Shown here: positions 42,036-50,511 of the stretch, piece after piece
Layout of the letters: the number at the start of each line of letters is the position of its first letter
Position numbering within the stretch: the first letter of the stretch is position 1
IMG/VR virus record: IMGVR_UViG_3300020203_000013
Coordinates: 38,269 to 102,268 of that record
DNA length: 64,000 bases
Strand: one strand, 5' to 3'
Source of the DNA: a virus
Program-made: the position numbers and the translations under genes
Notes under the pieces: generated by a model
Databases searched by the model: none
What the model was told of the DNA's origin: nothing
What the model saw: only the letters and a program-made list of their open reading frames with translations

Positions 42036-42949
42036 TTAAAATAGATTTACATCTTATCGGTAACTCAATAGTTGACCAAGTATTTGAAATTAAAAAATCT
42101 AAGTCAGATAGTAAAGGCTTCCTTCCAGGAAGTTCCAACAGTTATTCATCTAGCAGAGTGTGTTTTGGGGGTTTAGGAAATTTACTTTCAGTATTTAAGA
42201 AGTCAAAACTAAACTTTCATGTATCTACTCATATAGGTAAAGACCAGAATGGTCAGAAGCTTAAGGACTATTTCTTAAAGAATAAAATAAATTTTAGCCC
42301 TTACGGTATAAAAGAAACTAGCTCTGCGTTACTCCTATCAGAAACTCTTGAAAACAACATTAAAGAGAAGACTAGTTTTGTAAGGTGGGGAGATGTTTCT
42401 GATTTGAAGAATTTTAAACCAGTAAAAGCGAGATGGGCTCATATTTCCTACCTAGATGTTGTACATAACTTAGACTTATCAGAATTAAGAAAACAATACG
42501 ATTACATGTCCGCTGATTTGTGCCTTAATGACCCAAAAAAGTCTGTAATAAATAAAGTTTTAAAAAGTCTTAAGTATTTAGATTTTCTTTTTATCTCTAC
42601 CAATGAGGCTTACACTTATACTAACTTAGTAACCAGGGAGAGTGGGGTTCTTTATATAGGAGATTTTTTAACTAAGCTTCTTAGAGATAAAAAGTCAGAT
42701 ACTAAAGTAATACTACATTCCCCTTACTTCTGTTCTGTATGCGAAAGGAGTGAAGAGCCTGTACATATAAGCTACCCTAATGCTAGAGGAAACGTATCTG
42801 TTGTGGGGGCGGGAGATAAGTTCTGTGCTAACTTCATCTCTTTTCTACTATATAATTGTAAGGAAATTACAAAACGAAATATACTTCTAGCTTGTGAGCG
42901 GTCTCATAAAAAAACTAAAAGTAGTTTAGAAACTTATGAAGAAATATAA
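42032..42949 (+). CDS. PfkB-family sugar kinase
   Basis: A 305-aa kinase. FGGLGNLLSVFKKS near residue 48 and the C-terminal signature VVGAGDKFCANF (catalytic Asp in GAGD) show a ribokinase/PfkB fold, closest in layout to heptose 7-phosphate kinase domains (HldE/HddA type). It starts with GTG overlapping the previous stop as GTGA. It would phosphorylate the 1-position or another position of a sugar phosphate in the operon pathway. Substrate not known from the sequence. Confidence 0.85.
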   Translation: MIKIDLHLIGNSIVDQVFEIKKSKSDSKGFLPGSSNSYSSSRVCFGGLGNLLSVFKKSKLNFHVSTHIGKDQNGQKLKDYFLKNKINFSPYGIKETSSALLLSETLENNIKEKTSFVRWGDVSDLKNFKPVKARWAHISYLDVVHNLDLSELRKQYDYMSADLCLNDPKKSVINKVLKSLKYLDFLFISTNEAYTYTNLVTRESGVLYIGDFLTKLLRDKKSDTKVILHSPYFCSVCERSEEPVHISYPNARGNVSVVGAGDKFCANFISFLLYNCKEITKRNILLACERSHKKTKSSLETYEEI

Positions 42950-44093
42950 CTTATTGGTGCCTTTGGCTGGGAAGGGGCAAAGAATGGTGGATGGGGGTTA
43001 CTCCTTTCCAAAGCCAATGATTATGGCTGGGGATCGGCATATTCTAGATTACGGTTTAGACTCTATTGATTACTCTGAGTGTAATTTAATATTCGTAGTC
43101 AGGAGAGATCATATCTGTAATTTTGCAATAGATAAGTTCCTAGAGAAGTATGGATCAGATATTAAAATTATTGTTGCAGAAGAAGACACTAAAGGATCAG
43201 TCTCTACTTGCCTCCTAGCTAAAGACGAAATCAATAGTGATATACCTCTTATTATATTCTGCCCTGACATATATTTTGAGGATAAGTTTAAGCCTACGGA
43301 CGATTCCTTTAAACACGAAGGACTTATATTAACCTTTAAAGCTAACTCTGCTAACTATAGTTACGTCTGTGAAGACCAAGACGGCTTTGTAGAGCGTACC
43401 GCAGAGAAACTTGTTATCAGCGATAATGCCTCTGTTGGAGTCTATTGCTTTAAATCTGGTAAGAGTTTTGTAAACTTAGCAGAGCTTGCAACCACCAATG
43501 ACCTTAAAACTAAAAATGAGTTTTATATCTGCCCGCTTTATAATTTGCTAATTGCCGGTGGGGGTAAAGTTAAATCCCAACAAGTACGAGTCATGTACGT
43601 TATGGGAACTCCCGATGAAATGAGTTTCTTTAAGGAAGTTATATATCCTTACTTTTTAAAAAGAAAGATTATCTTATGTGCAGACCATTCTGGTTTCGAA
43701 ACTAAAGAAAGAATTAAAGATTACTTGATAGAGTTGGAGTACGATTTTCTTGATTGTGGCACTTACTCTAAATCCGATTGTGATTACAGCGACTACATTG
43801 ATCAAGCAGTAGAGTCCAAGAGGTTTTTTCCAGGAGCTTTAATTATTGGGTGTTGTAGATCGGCTCAGGGTATTAACATGTGCGCCAATAAACATTCTGG
43901 TATTAGATCTGCTATGATCTCTACAGCCGAGGCTGCATCTTTAGCTATAAGACATAACGCAGCTAACTTCTTTGCAATTCCAGTAGGTATAGATGCTGTA
44001 GAACTAGAGTCTATGATTGATACCCTCCTCTCTGAGAAGTTTGAAGGCGGAAGATTTCAAAATAGATTGCAAAAACTTAAACGAATACTTTAA
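42936..44093 (+). CDS. Fusion: sugar nucleotidyltransferase plus RpiB-type isomerase
   Basis: A 385-aa protein. Residues 1-235 form an NTP-transferase: NLLVPLAGKGQRMVDGGYSF with PKPMI, and IIFCPDIYF. Residues 240-385 are an RpiB/LacAB isomerase: KIILCADHSGFETKERIKDY, CCRSAQGINMCANK and RHNAANFFAIP. The RpiB signature Cys and the ANK are kept, although the usual GTGxG is replaced by RSAQG. I know no described protein with this fusion. It overlaps the kinase gene by 14 bp. Confidence 0.85.
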   Translation: MKKYNLLVPLAGKGQRMVDGGYSFPKPMIMAGDRHILDYGLDSIDYSECNLIFVVRRDHICNFAIDKFLEKYGSDIKIIVAEEDTKGSVSTCLLAKDEINSDIPLIIFCPDIYFEDKFKPTDDSFKHEGLILTFKANSANYSYVCEDQDGFVERTAEKLVISDNASVGVYCFKSGKSFVNLAELATTNDLKTKNEFYICPLYNLLIAGGGKVKSQQVRVMYVMGTPDEMSFFKEVIYPYFLKRKIILCADHSGFETKERIKDYLIELEYDFLDCGTYSKSDCDYSDYIDQAVESKRFFPGALIIGCCRSAQGINMCANKHSGIRSAMISTAEAASLAIRHNAANFFAIPVGIDAVELESMIDTLLSEKFEGGRFQNRLQKLKRIL

Positions 44094-44413
44094 TGAAAGT
44101 CTCTAAATTATCTGATTTCAGTAATGGGTGGTTTATAGGGGACTTTGAACCTACCTTACTTAAGACAAGTCAATTTGAAGTTGCTCATCATAAATACATT
44201 AAGGGGTATAAGGGTATACCACATACTCACAAGGTTTCTACTGAATATAACTATGTAATTAGTGGAAAACTTATTGCTTCAGGTGAAGAGGTTAATTCAG
44301 GGGAGATATTTACTTACTTTCCTAATGAAGTCTCTGATGTAACATTCTTAGAAGACACTGACCTCATAATAATAAAGTCCCCTTCAATACCTAATGATAA
44401 GTTTAACTGCTAA
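44093..44413 (+). CDS. Cupin-fold protein
   Basis: A 106-aa protein with a cupin-like pattern: IPHTHKVSTEYNYVISGKLI, then GEEVNSGEIFTYFPNEVSD. His-Thr-His and Glu match the metal site of the first cupin motif. It overlaps the previous stop by one base (TAATG) and converges with the next gene, sharing 11 bp at the 3' ends. It could be an isomerase/epimerase or a metabolite sensor for the sugar pathway. Confidence 0.75.
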   Translation: MKVSKLSDFSNGWFIGDFEPTLLKTSQFEVAHHKYIKGYKGIPHTHKVSTEYNYVISGKLIASGEEVNSGEIFTYFPNEVSDVTFLEDTDLIIIKSPSIPNDKFNC

Positions 44414-45425
44414 GGACTAGTTTCCATTGTTGTAGTTTATCTTCTTTTGAAAATAATTTAATAGCTAATTTTCTAGCTTCTACAGATATACTCTTTGCTA
44501 GCTTTTCATTCGAGACGAGTTCTTTAGCTATATCTACCAGTTCCCCTGAATTATCAGAATAGAATCCATTTATACCGTTTTCTATTACATCTGGTAAGGT
44601 GTAAGTTCCTCCGTAGTGGGGATGTTTAGATCCTCCCAAATTTGGGCCAAAGTTGATTGTAGGCATTCCAGTCATTAAAGCCTCCATTAAATTGTAAGTA
44701 TACCAAGAAGGTTTAGTACCTAAAGAGAAGTAAGCTCTGTGAGACTTATACATCTCTTTTTGTGTGGTCCAGTCTACGGGTGGGGATGAGTATGAAACTT
44801 GATTATTATATCCAACTAGTTTAAATGGAAAATCTTTTATAATACTGGAGTAAACCTCATAATTATCATAGACTCTAATTCCAACCTCATCTACATGAGA
44901 TAATCTAGTCCTGAAGTCATTTTGAAAAGTTAAGACGGCTAACTCATTTCCTGCCCAGCCTTTATAGGTATCTTTATCTACGTAGTGGGATATTACATAA
45001 TCGGATTTGGTAGAAAAAGATAAATTATTTTCCCAATCAAACATTCTAACTAGGATTAAGCCCTCTAACTGACAAGATCTTAGTAAGTTTTCAGTCTTAT
45101 GGGTAGGATTATCGTGAGACCTATAAATTACTTTTTTATTTTTCAGGATTGGCCAAAATTGTTCTAAATAGGCCGGTGAATTACTTATAAATATTATATC
45201 AAAATTATTTAAGGTATTTATAAGGGGGTCAAAGTCACTTCTAAGTATTTCACTGTATAGACTAGGTTCTATTATTTTATCTATAGGAGGTCTCATCGTT
45301 GATGTAGGAATTTGAGGATTAAAGTAATGACTCATCGATAGCCAATCGTAACCTAGTTCTGTAAACAAAGTTAAATCATCGAATTCCAAGACTGGATGTC
45401 CTGATCCTATATATAATATTTTCAT
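44403..45425 (-). CDS. Glycosyltransferase (GT4-like), copy B
   Basis: A 340-aa paralogue of the protein at 39932-40975. Both begin MKIL-x-I and have ELGYDW in the first 30 residues; both have TKPSWYTYNLMEALMTGMPT-like cores. The middle parts differ strongly, so the acceptor or donor is probably different. The pair flanks the inverted plus-strand operon. The start is one base from the stop of the next gene upstream. Confidence 0.85.
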   Translation of the reverse strand: MKILYIGSGHPVLEFDDLTLFTELGYDWLSMSHYFNPQIPTSTMRPPIDKIIEPSLYSEILRSDFDPLINTLNNFDIIFISNSPAYLEQFWPILKNKKVIYRSHDNPTHKTENLLRSCQLEGLILVRMFDWENNLSFSTKSDYVISHYVDKDTYKGWAGNELAVLTFQNDFRTRLSHVDEVGIRVYDNYEVYSSIIKDFPFKLVGYNNQVSYSSPPVDWTTQKEMYKSHRAYFSLGTKPSWYTYNLMEALMTGMPTINFGPNLGGSKHPHYGGTYTLPDVIENGINGFYSDNSGELVDIAKELVSNEKLAKSISVEARKLAIKLFSKEDKLQQWKLVLSS

Positions 45426-46373
45426 TTATTTAACTCTTCCAATTAGATTTTCAAATTTCAAAAAGAATTCCGACTCTTTCCACTTTAACAGATATGGCTC
45501 CAACACGCTAGGGCCTCGATCTATTATGTCTTGTATTTTATTACTATCTAGGCAGATTAAGTGCTTTACATCTAAGAGATGATCAAACATGGGAGATGAA
45601 CTAATTCCTATAGGTCTTCTTGCTGATAAGGCAAAGTCCACTGAGCTAGATATTCCTATTTTATTCTTCTCTTGGTATAGGAAAAGATTAACAGTGTTCT
45701 GACCTAACCATTCAACTACCTGACTTGTACTTAAAAAATCATGAGTTATTTTTAAAGTTATTCCTGGCTTGAGGGTTTTTTCATTACAGAGTTTTTCAGT
45801 ATTCAATGCATGAGTTTTACCGTCCAGGTCTACGACTGAGTTAAAAGGCATATGAAAACATATATCAGCTGTATCAAATTCATCTTGAACTCTATCTATA
45901 GTTTGTAACCAGCCTCTACTTAAAAATCCAAAGCCAAATGCTCCAATTTTAGGGACATCTTTATTAACATACTCTACTGCGTTCAAAGGTGGTATTAATC
46001 TAGGTAATGGAAAAAAACCAGGCTCTTCTTTTAATGTCGTATTAGCGTAGAAACCGTGAGAAAAGTAATAAGGATTACAGGAGGACTTTAAGTGTTGAAA
46101 TTGTCCTGGTTCATGTATTATATTGATATAGATTTTTGCAGGGCATGGAACGTGGTTATGAACATAAGACATTAGTCCTGGGACATAGTTAATTACAACT
46201 ATGTCTGCTTTAGTCCTGTTTAAGGCTAGTTGAAAGTCTTCTAAGTTTCCTGGTTCTTCATAGAAGTACTCATTAGTGTTGCTGGTAAAGTTAGTTAAGA
46301 CCTTTCCAATATTATATCCAAATTGGTATATTCCACATTGCTTACTATTAGTATTGACAAGTAAAACTCTCAT
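45426..46373 (-). CDS. Glycosyltransferase-like protein
   Basis: A 315-aa protein starting MRVLLVNTNSKQCGIYQFG, a GT4/GT-B type N-terminus. It has IGAFGFGFLSRGW near 150 and ISSSVDFALSARRPIGISSS near 260, the latter the donor-site region of glycosyltransferases. I chose ATG 46373 because GGAG is upstream and the longer in-frame start at 46406 would overlap the preceding gene. Exact family uncertain. Confidence 0.75.
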   Translation of the reverse strand: MRVLLVNTNSKQCGIYQFGYNIGKVLTNFTSNTNEYFYEEPGNLEDFQLALNRTKADIVVINYVPGLMSYVHNHVPCPAKIYINIIHEPGQFQHLKSSCNPYYFSHGFYANTTLKEEPGFFPLPRLIPPLNAVEYVNKDVPKIGAFGFGFLSRGWLQTIDRVQDEFDTADICFHMPFNSVVDLDGKTHALNTEKLCNEKTLKPGITLKITHDFLSTSQVVEWLGQNTVNLFLYQEKNKIGISSSVDFALSARRPIGISSSPMFDHLLDVKHLICLDSNKIQDIIDRGPSVLEPYLLKWKESEFFLKFENLIGRVK

Positions 46374-46377
46374 ATGT

Positions 46378-47178
46378 TTACCAAGACTCCTCATACCAGT
46401 ACTCACTTAGGACTTCTCCCACATGAAAATGATAATTTTTTAAGTTGTGTTTTGGCCAGGAGAAGTCAATTCTAGGAAAAACCTTGAATACTTTGTCCCT
46501 AAGGTTGTTATATATATTAAGTGCCTCTTCTTTTTTAGGACTGACATCTGTTAAATACTCTGCATAGTTCTCCATCATTATAGATACTCTAGAGTCAAAT
46601 AGAGAGTAGTAATGACCTCCTATATAACTTTCAGGTCTGACAACATGGTTCCAATAAGACTCTGATCCTATAGGTTTTCCGACAACTTCCTTAGGTTGCA
46701 TAAGAAAGGGAATATCAAATAGTTTTTTAAGGTCTTTAGTGCTTCCCCAAAATATATGATCTCTTGGGTGAAACGGAAAGTCTTTATACATTCCTAAAAC
46801 AAAGATAGGGGAAGATGGGCCAGAAATACCTTGATAGTGTATTTCGTTTTTAGAAAACTTTCGATAAAAACTGTCCATAGTGTCCAAAGCGGAGTGGGAA
46901 AATACCTGGTCTGTTCTCATCTTAGCACAGTAGTCGAGGCTTACATGCTTTAGTCCTTCCCTTGATGAGTGAATCTGTCTGTTTATATTTCCAACGCCTG
47001 GATACTCTACATCTTCATTCTTAACTAGTATAACTCTATTAGATTCTAGAACTGGAATGTTGCAGGATTTCCAACAGGATATTATGACATTATTTACTAG
47101 AGGATGAAGTAGATATTTAGAAACTATATCTTGAGTATAACTATAGAGAGGTCCTTGTAACACGAGATCAATTTTCAT
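46378..47178 (-). CDS. WavE-family lipopolysaccharide synthesis protein
   Basis: A 266-aa protein. VLQGPLYSYTQDIVSKYL, NVIISCWKSCN, NINRQIHSSREGLKHVS and YCAKMRTDQVF match the order in WavE-type proteins of LPS core synthesis (QGP, S-x-W, N-x-NRQ, K-x-R-x-D). The domain is a probable glycosyltransferase. Its AAGG ribosome site is weak. It belongs to the minus-strand glycan group with only a 4-bp gap to the next gene. Confidence 0.85.
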   Translation of the reverse strand: MKIDLVLQGPLYSYTQDIVSKYLLHPLVNNVIISCWKSCNIPVLESNRVILVKNEDVEYPGVGNINRQIHSSREGLKHVSLDYCAKMRTDQVFSHSALDTMDSFYRKFSKNEIHYQGISGPSSPIFVLGMYKDFPFHPRDHIFWGSTKDLKKLFDIPFLMQPKEVVGKPIGSESYWNHVVRPESYIGGHYYSLFDSRVSIMMENYAEYLTDVSPKKEEALNIYNNLRDKVFKVFPRIDFSWPKHNLKNYHFHVGEVLSEYWYEESW

Positions 47179-47191
47179 GTATCGTAAAACC

Positions 47192-47905
47192 TTATCTCTT
47201 TATTAAAGTCTTAGCTGGAGAACCTACTACTGTTATATTTTCTGGAACATCTTTAGTTACTACCGCGCCCGCGCCTACTACCGCGCCCGCGCCTATGTTC
47301 TTCTTTTCTAGAATGGTACTTCCAGTTCCCAGGTAAGAACCTTCCCCTACGTGACAGTTACCTGATAGCTTTACTCCTGGACTGATCACGACATAATCAT
47401 CAATAACACAGTCGTGACCTATAGTAGAGTTCCAATTAATCATCACATGGTTTCCAATAGTAATATTGCATGTCAAAATGTTACCTGCTGTAATTAGATT
47501 ACCTACACCAATCTTATTAAAATTACGTATGCTATGGTAACGATTCTGAGGATGATCTTCTATTCCTATTACGGAGGGGTGAATTAGGTTAGGGAACGTA
47601 CAGTAATCTTTAATTTCGTTAACTATAGACTTCTTTACACTTGGAGAGCCAATTCCGATAGCTACGGATAGGGTAATCCAGTAGGGTGACCTATCTCCCT
47701 TGGTTTCATGGTAGTCCTTTATCCAAGACTCGTTCCCTAAGACTTTAATTCCATTAACTTCAGTTCCCCACTTACTTGAGTCTTTATCTATAAATCCTAA
47801 CAAGTTAAAACACGCGCCAGGATTAGATCTATTAATATCTTCTATTAATCCTACCACTTCCCTAGCAAAGCCACCCGCCCCTACAATTACTATGTCTCTA
47901 GGCAT
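47192..47905 (-). CDS. NeuD/PglD-type sugar O/N-acyltransferase
   Basis: A 237-aa protein. The N-terminal nucleotide-sugar binding domain has IVIVGAGGFAREVVGLIED and the C-terminal left-handed beta-helix has hexapeptide repeats (IGHDCVIDDYVVISPGVKLS; IGAGAVVGAGAVVTKDVPEN). It would acetylate an amino sugar nucleotide, in sequence with the DegT aminotransferase. The start shares one base with the preceding stop. Confidence 0.92.
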   Translation of the reverse strand: MPRDIVIVGAGGFAREVVGLIEDINRSNPGACFNLLGFIDKDSSKWGTEVNGIKVLGNESWIKDYHETKGDRSPYWITLSVAIGIGSPSVKKSIVNEIKDYCTFPNLIHPSVIGIEDHPQNRYHSIRNFNKIGVGNLITAGNILTCNITIGNHVMINWNSTIGHDCVIDDYVVISPGVKLSGNCHVGEGSYLGTGSTILEKKNIGAGAVVGAGAVVTKDVPENITVVGSPAKTLIKR

Positions 47906-49188
47906 TACTTCTTTACCTTTGGTTCTTCCTTAGAAATCACTTCTAACTTAGGTAACGGGAATACTACTCTACCGCCTTGTTCTATAAACTTTTTAACTTT
48001 AGGGTTGTTTAATATATTAGTGCGAAAGTGGTAAGGCCCAATAATTAAAACATCACTATTTTTTCTATCTAGTATCTTATCTTGTTTTACAATAGGTATA
48101 TTAGTTCCTGGAGTTACTTTACCAAACTTAGTTGGATTTACTTCTCCAATCTCTTTCATTAAATTAGAGTCTACATTACAGTATTGAAGTAGTACGTTTA
48201 ACTTAGTGCTTGCGCCAAATCCATTTACCTTAAGTCCTTGAACCTTACAAGTATTTAACAATGCAACAAAATCTGCCTTAAAATTAGAACATTTATAAGC
48301 AAACTTATCGTATGTTTTGCTATCGTTAATCCACCTACCTTCTTTGAAGAACTCTTTCCCTACTTTAATACGTTGTCTAACTGTTGGTCTTCTTTTAGAA
48401 AGCACTACTCTAAAGCTTCCTCCATTACAATCGTTATAAGTTACGTCTAGTATATTTAGCTTACACTTCTTAGCTATATTATGAATATCCCTTAGGGAGT
48501 AGTAACTTAAGTGCTCATGCACGAAACCATCGACACATATTTTATCCAGTATCGCGCCTAGATATGCGGCCTCCATTACCCAGACCCCATCTTTAGTTAA
48601 CACCTTAGTAACATCCTTGGCAAACTTAATAGGGTCATCTAGATCGTAAAAACAGGCTATACTCGTCACTAAATGAACAGAGTTCATATATTTTTGCAGT
48701 GCTGGTGTTCTTGTTAGGTCGAAAAAATCGGGGAAAGTTTCTATATTTTCCTCGTGATTTTCATAAGCTTTCTCAAAGTTAATTATAGAAGGATCAACTG
48801 CTATTAGTTTCTTCCCTTCTCTACCAAAGAATGATAGAAAGGTTCCATCATTTGCACCAATGTCTAGAACCTTGTCTTGCCCTTTTGCAGGAAATTTAGC
48901 AAACTTTCGAGAGTAATTTGATAACTCTTCAAGGTGAGATACCATCTGAGAGTTTAAAGCTGAAGAGTACCCATAACTCTGCCCAAACATTTGATTAGCG
49001 TCCGTGGTTTCTTTGAGTTGAACCAGACCACAAGACTTACATTTAATAACGGTTACTGGAACCTTTTCAACGTATTCCCCTTTCTTTGGGAAATTACCTG
49101 TTAGACTCTGTACACCTAAGTCCAATAAGACCCTTGAATCTTTTATCGACTTGTTACAAATCCTACAACTAGTTCTAATAGTATACAT
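47905..49188 (-). CDS. Sugar C-methyltransferase
   Basis: A 427-aa protein of three parts. The N-terminal zinc domain has CRICNK and KCKSCGLVQL. The SAM-binding domain has KVLDIGANDGTFLSFFG. The C-terminal domain has VNGFGASTKLNVLLQYC and GPYHFRTNIL. This is the architecture of TylCIII/C-methyltransferases acting on deoxysugar nucleotides. A TATAAT lies 8 nt before ATG 49188 and no ribosome site is seen. Confidence 0.92.
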   Translation of the reverse strand: MYTIRTSCRICNKSIKDSRVLLDLGVQSLTGNFPKKGEYVEKVPVTVIKCKSCGLVQLKETTDANQMFGQSYGYSSALNSQMVSHLEELSNYSRKFAKFPAKGQDKVLDIGANDGTFLSFFGREGKKLIAVDPSIINFEKAYENHEENIETFPDFFDLTRTPALQKYMNSVHLVTSIACFYDLDDPIKFAKDVTKVLTKDGVWVMEAAYLGAILDKICVDGFVHEHLSYYSLRDIHNIAKKCKLNILDVTYNDCNGGSFRVVLSKRRPTVRQRIKVGKEFFKEGRWINDSKTYDKFAYKCSNFKADFVALLNTCKVQGLKVNGFGASTKLNVLLQYCNVDSNLMKEIGEVNPTKFGKVTPGTNIPIVKQDKILDRKNSDVLIIGPYHFRTNILNNPKVKKFIEQGGRVVFPLPKLEVISKEEPKVKK

Positions 49189-49196
49189 AGTGGTAT

Positions 49197-49202
49197 ATTA
49201 TA
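49197..49202 (-). promoter_or_regulatory. Possible -10 box next to a start codon
   Basis: TATAAT on the minus strand ends 8 nt before the ATG of the C-methyltransferase gene and overlaps the stop of the array gene upstream. The -35 region is weak. It is a third case of a -10 box placed where the mRNA would have almost no leader. Confidence 0.35.
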
Positions 49203-49608
49203 CACTATCTTTGATAAAAGTTAAATACCAGTTTGTTTTATACTCTGATATTGAGTATGTTTTGGCAGGAGTCCTAACGTCTACTGAATAACCGTTGGCA
49301 TTTTCTAATTTAGGAAATAAAACTTTATATTTACTACTACTACTCTTCTTCTTGCTATCTTCGATTATGTTCTGTATTAACACTAACTTATCTCCGATAA
49401 CATTACTTACAACTACTAACCTACTAGTAAAGGAAGGGGTTCCATTAGGATTCCACTCGTTAATTACCAACGGTTCTATGAAAAAATCCATATCCGCTAC
49501 CGTCATCTGAGATTTATAAACTTTTAAATAGCTATTTAAATCTACACAAGACTTTAGTTGAGAGGATAGGTATATCTTCCTTAGAACTCCTTTACTAGAT
49601 TCTTCCAT
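49198..49608 (-). CDS. Array protein 1 (YxxxW family)
   Basis: A 136-aa member of the right-hand paralogous array, and its leftmost member on this side. It has GVLRKIYLSSQLKS at the N-terminus, a Lys/Ser run in the middle (KKKSSSSK) and SEYKTNWYLTFIKD at the end, giving the C-terminal Y-x3-W-Y signature. It lies between SSB and the methyltransferase, so the array reaches across the SSB gene. Function unknown. Confidence 0.75.
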   Translation of the reverse strand: MEESSKGVLRKIYLSSQLKSCVDLNSYLKVYKSQMTVADMDFFIEPLVINEWNPNGTPSFTSRLVVVSNVIGDKLVLIQNIIEDSKKKSSSSKYKVLFPKLENANGYSVDVRTPAKTYSISEYKTNWYLTFIKDSV

Positions 49609-49619
49609 TAATTGAAGTC

Positions 49620-50024
49620 TTAGGCTGGAGTTAAAGCTTCTTGTACGCTAGCTTCCTGACTATTATCTCTCGTGGACTCTGAGTTTTGGTCGCTTTTGTT
49701 TTTTGATAGAGCTTGAACTGTTGAAGCTTTAATTTCAAAAGCTTTAACCTTAGTACCATCTTTAAGATTGTACTCTCTAGCTTGAAGTTTTCCTTCTACC
49801 AGTACTTCTCTTCCTTTCTTAAGGTACTTAAGAGCAAATTCGGCATTACTACCAAAACATACTACATCAAACCACTCAGTTACTTTTTCTACTTTACCGT
49901 TGAAGTTGGTAGTTTCATGGGTAGCGATACTAAAGGCGGCGATTGAACTCTGCGCGTCTTCTTTAGAAATCTTTACTGGATCTTTTCCTAGATTACCAAC
50001 AATAATTACTTTATTAAAACTCAT
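49620..50024 (-). CDS. ssb: Single-stranded DNA-binding protein
   Basis: A 134-aa protein of the bacterial SSB type. It has MSFNKVIIVGNLGKDP, SIATHETTNFNGK with TEWFDVVCFG, and a KGREVLVEGKLQAREY core, then a disordered acidic-polar tail. ATG 50024 is chosen because AAGGAAAA precedes it, against an upstream in-frame start at 50051. It coats ssDNA during replication. The C-terminus ends in EALTPA and lacks the usual acidic DDIPF tip, so partner binding may differ from the host SSB. Confidence 0.93.
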   Translation of the reverse strand: MSFNKVIIVGNLGKDPVKISKEDAQSSIAAFSIATHETTNFNGKVEKVTEWFDVVCFGSNAEFALKYLKKGREVLVEGKLQAREYNLKDGTKVKAFEIKASTVQALSKNKSDQNSESTRDNSQEASVQEALTPA

Positions 50025-50081
50025 ATTATTTTTCCTTACTAAATTACACAAAATATTGTTACAGATCAGATCCTACAGTAT

Positions 50082-50411
50082 TTACTTTTGTGAGTCAAGA
50101 ACAGGGGACTTAAATAAAGAATATAAGATTTGATTACCTTGTATAGGTAATACTACAACCTTATCATAATTAATGTCGTGAATTTTAAAATGTAGGTCTC
50201 TACCTATAGAGCACAAGAATCTAATTTTTTTAACACCGTGAGGGGACTGTAGCTCTCTCACTGTAAGTTTGTCATTAAATTTAAGGTGTTGGATTTCTAA
50301 ATTATCCAGCTCCAGATTCTTAATAGACTTATAGTTAATTTTTAACCTTATTACCAAATGGAGGAGGTAATCTAGAGAACGCAACGCTATTGATGGTCTT
50401 TCGTACAACAT
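50082..50411 (-). CDS. Hypothetical protein upstream of SSB
   Basis: A 109-aa protein of Leu-rich, basic sequence (SLDYLLHLVIRLKINYKSIK; KKIRFLCSIGRDLHFKIHD). It does not show the array's C-terminal W signature, though size and place resemble members, so it may be a diverged one. A consensus promoter ends 7 nt before its ATG and no ribosome site is visible. Confidence 0.65.
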   Translation of the reverse strand: MLYERPSIALRSLDYLLHLVIRLKINYKSIKNLELDNLEIQHLKFNDKLTVRELQSPHGVKKIRFLCSIGRDLHFKIHDINYDKVVVLPIQGNQILYSLFKSPVLDSQK

Positions 50412-50418
50412 TTTATAT

Positions 50419-50446
50419 ATTATATATGATCTTTTAGATCTATCAA
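50419..50446 (-). promoter_or_regulatory. Consensus sigma70 promoter with palindromic spacer
   Basis: TTGATA, a 16-bp spacer and TATAAT end 7 nt before ATG 50411. The spacer holds GATCT-AAA-AGATC, a perfect inverted repeat that could be an operator. The mRNA start should fall on or next to the ATG, giving a leaderless message. It would drive the 109-aa gene and SSB. Confidence 0.65.
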
Positions 50447-50511
50447 CTAATGAGTTAACTAATTAATAGTTTAAAAAAGTTTAATAACCATCTAATATTA
50501 CTAAATCTCTT

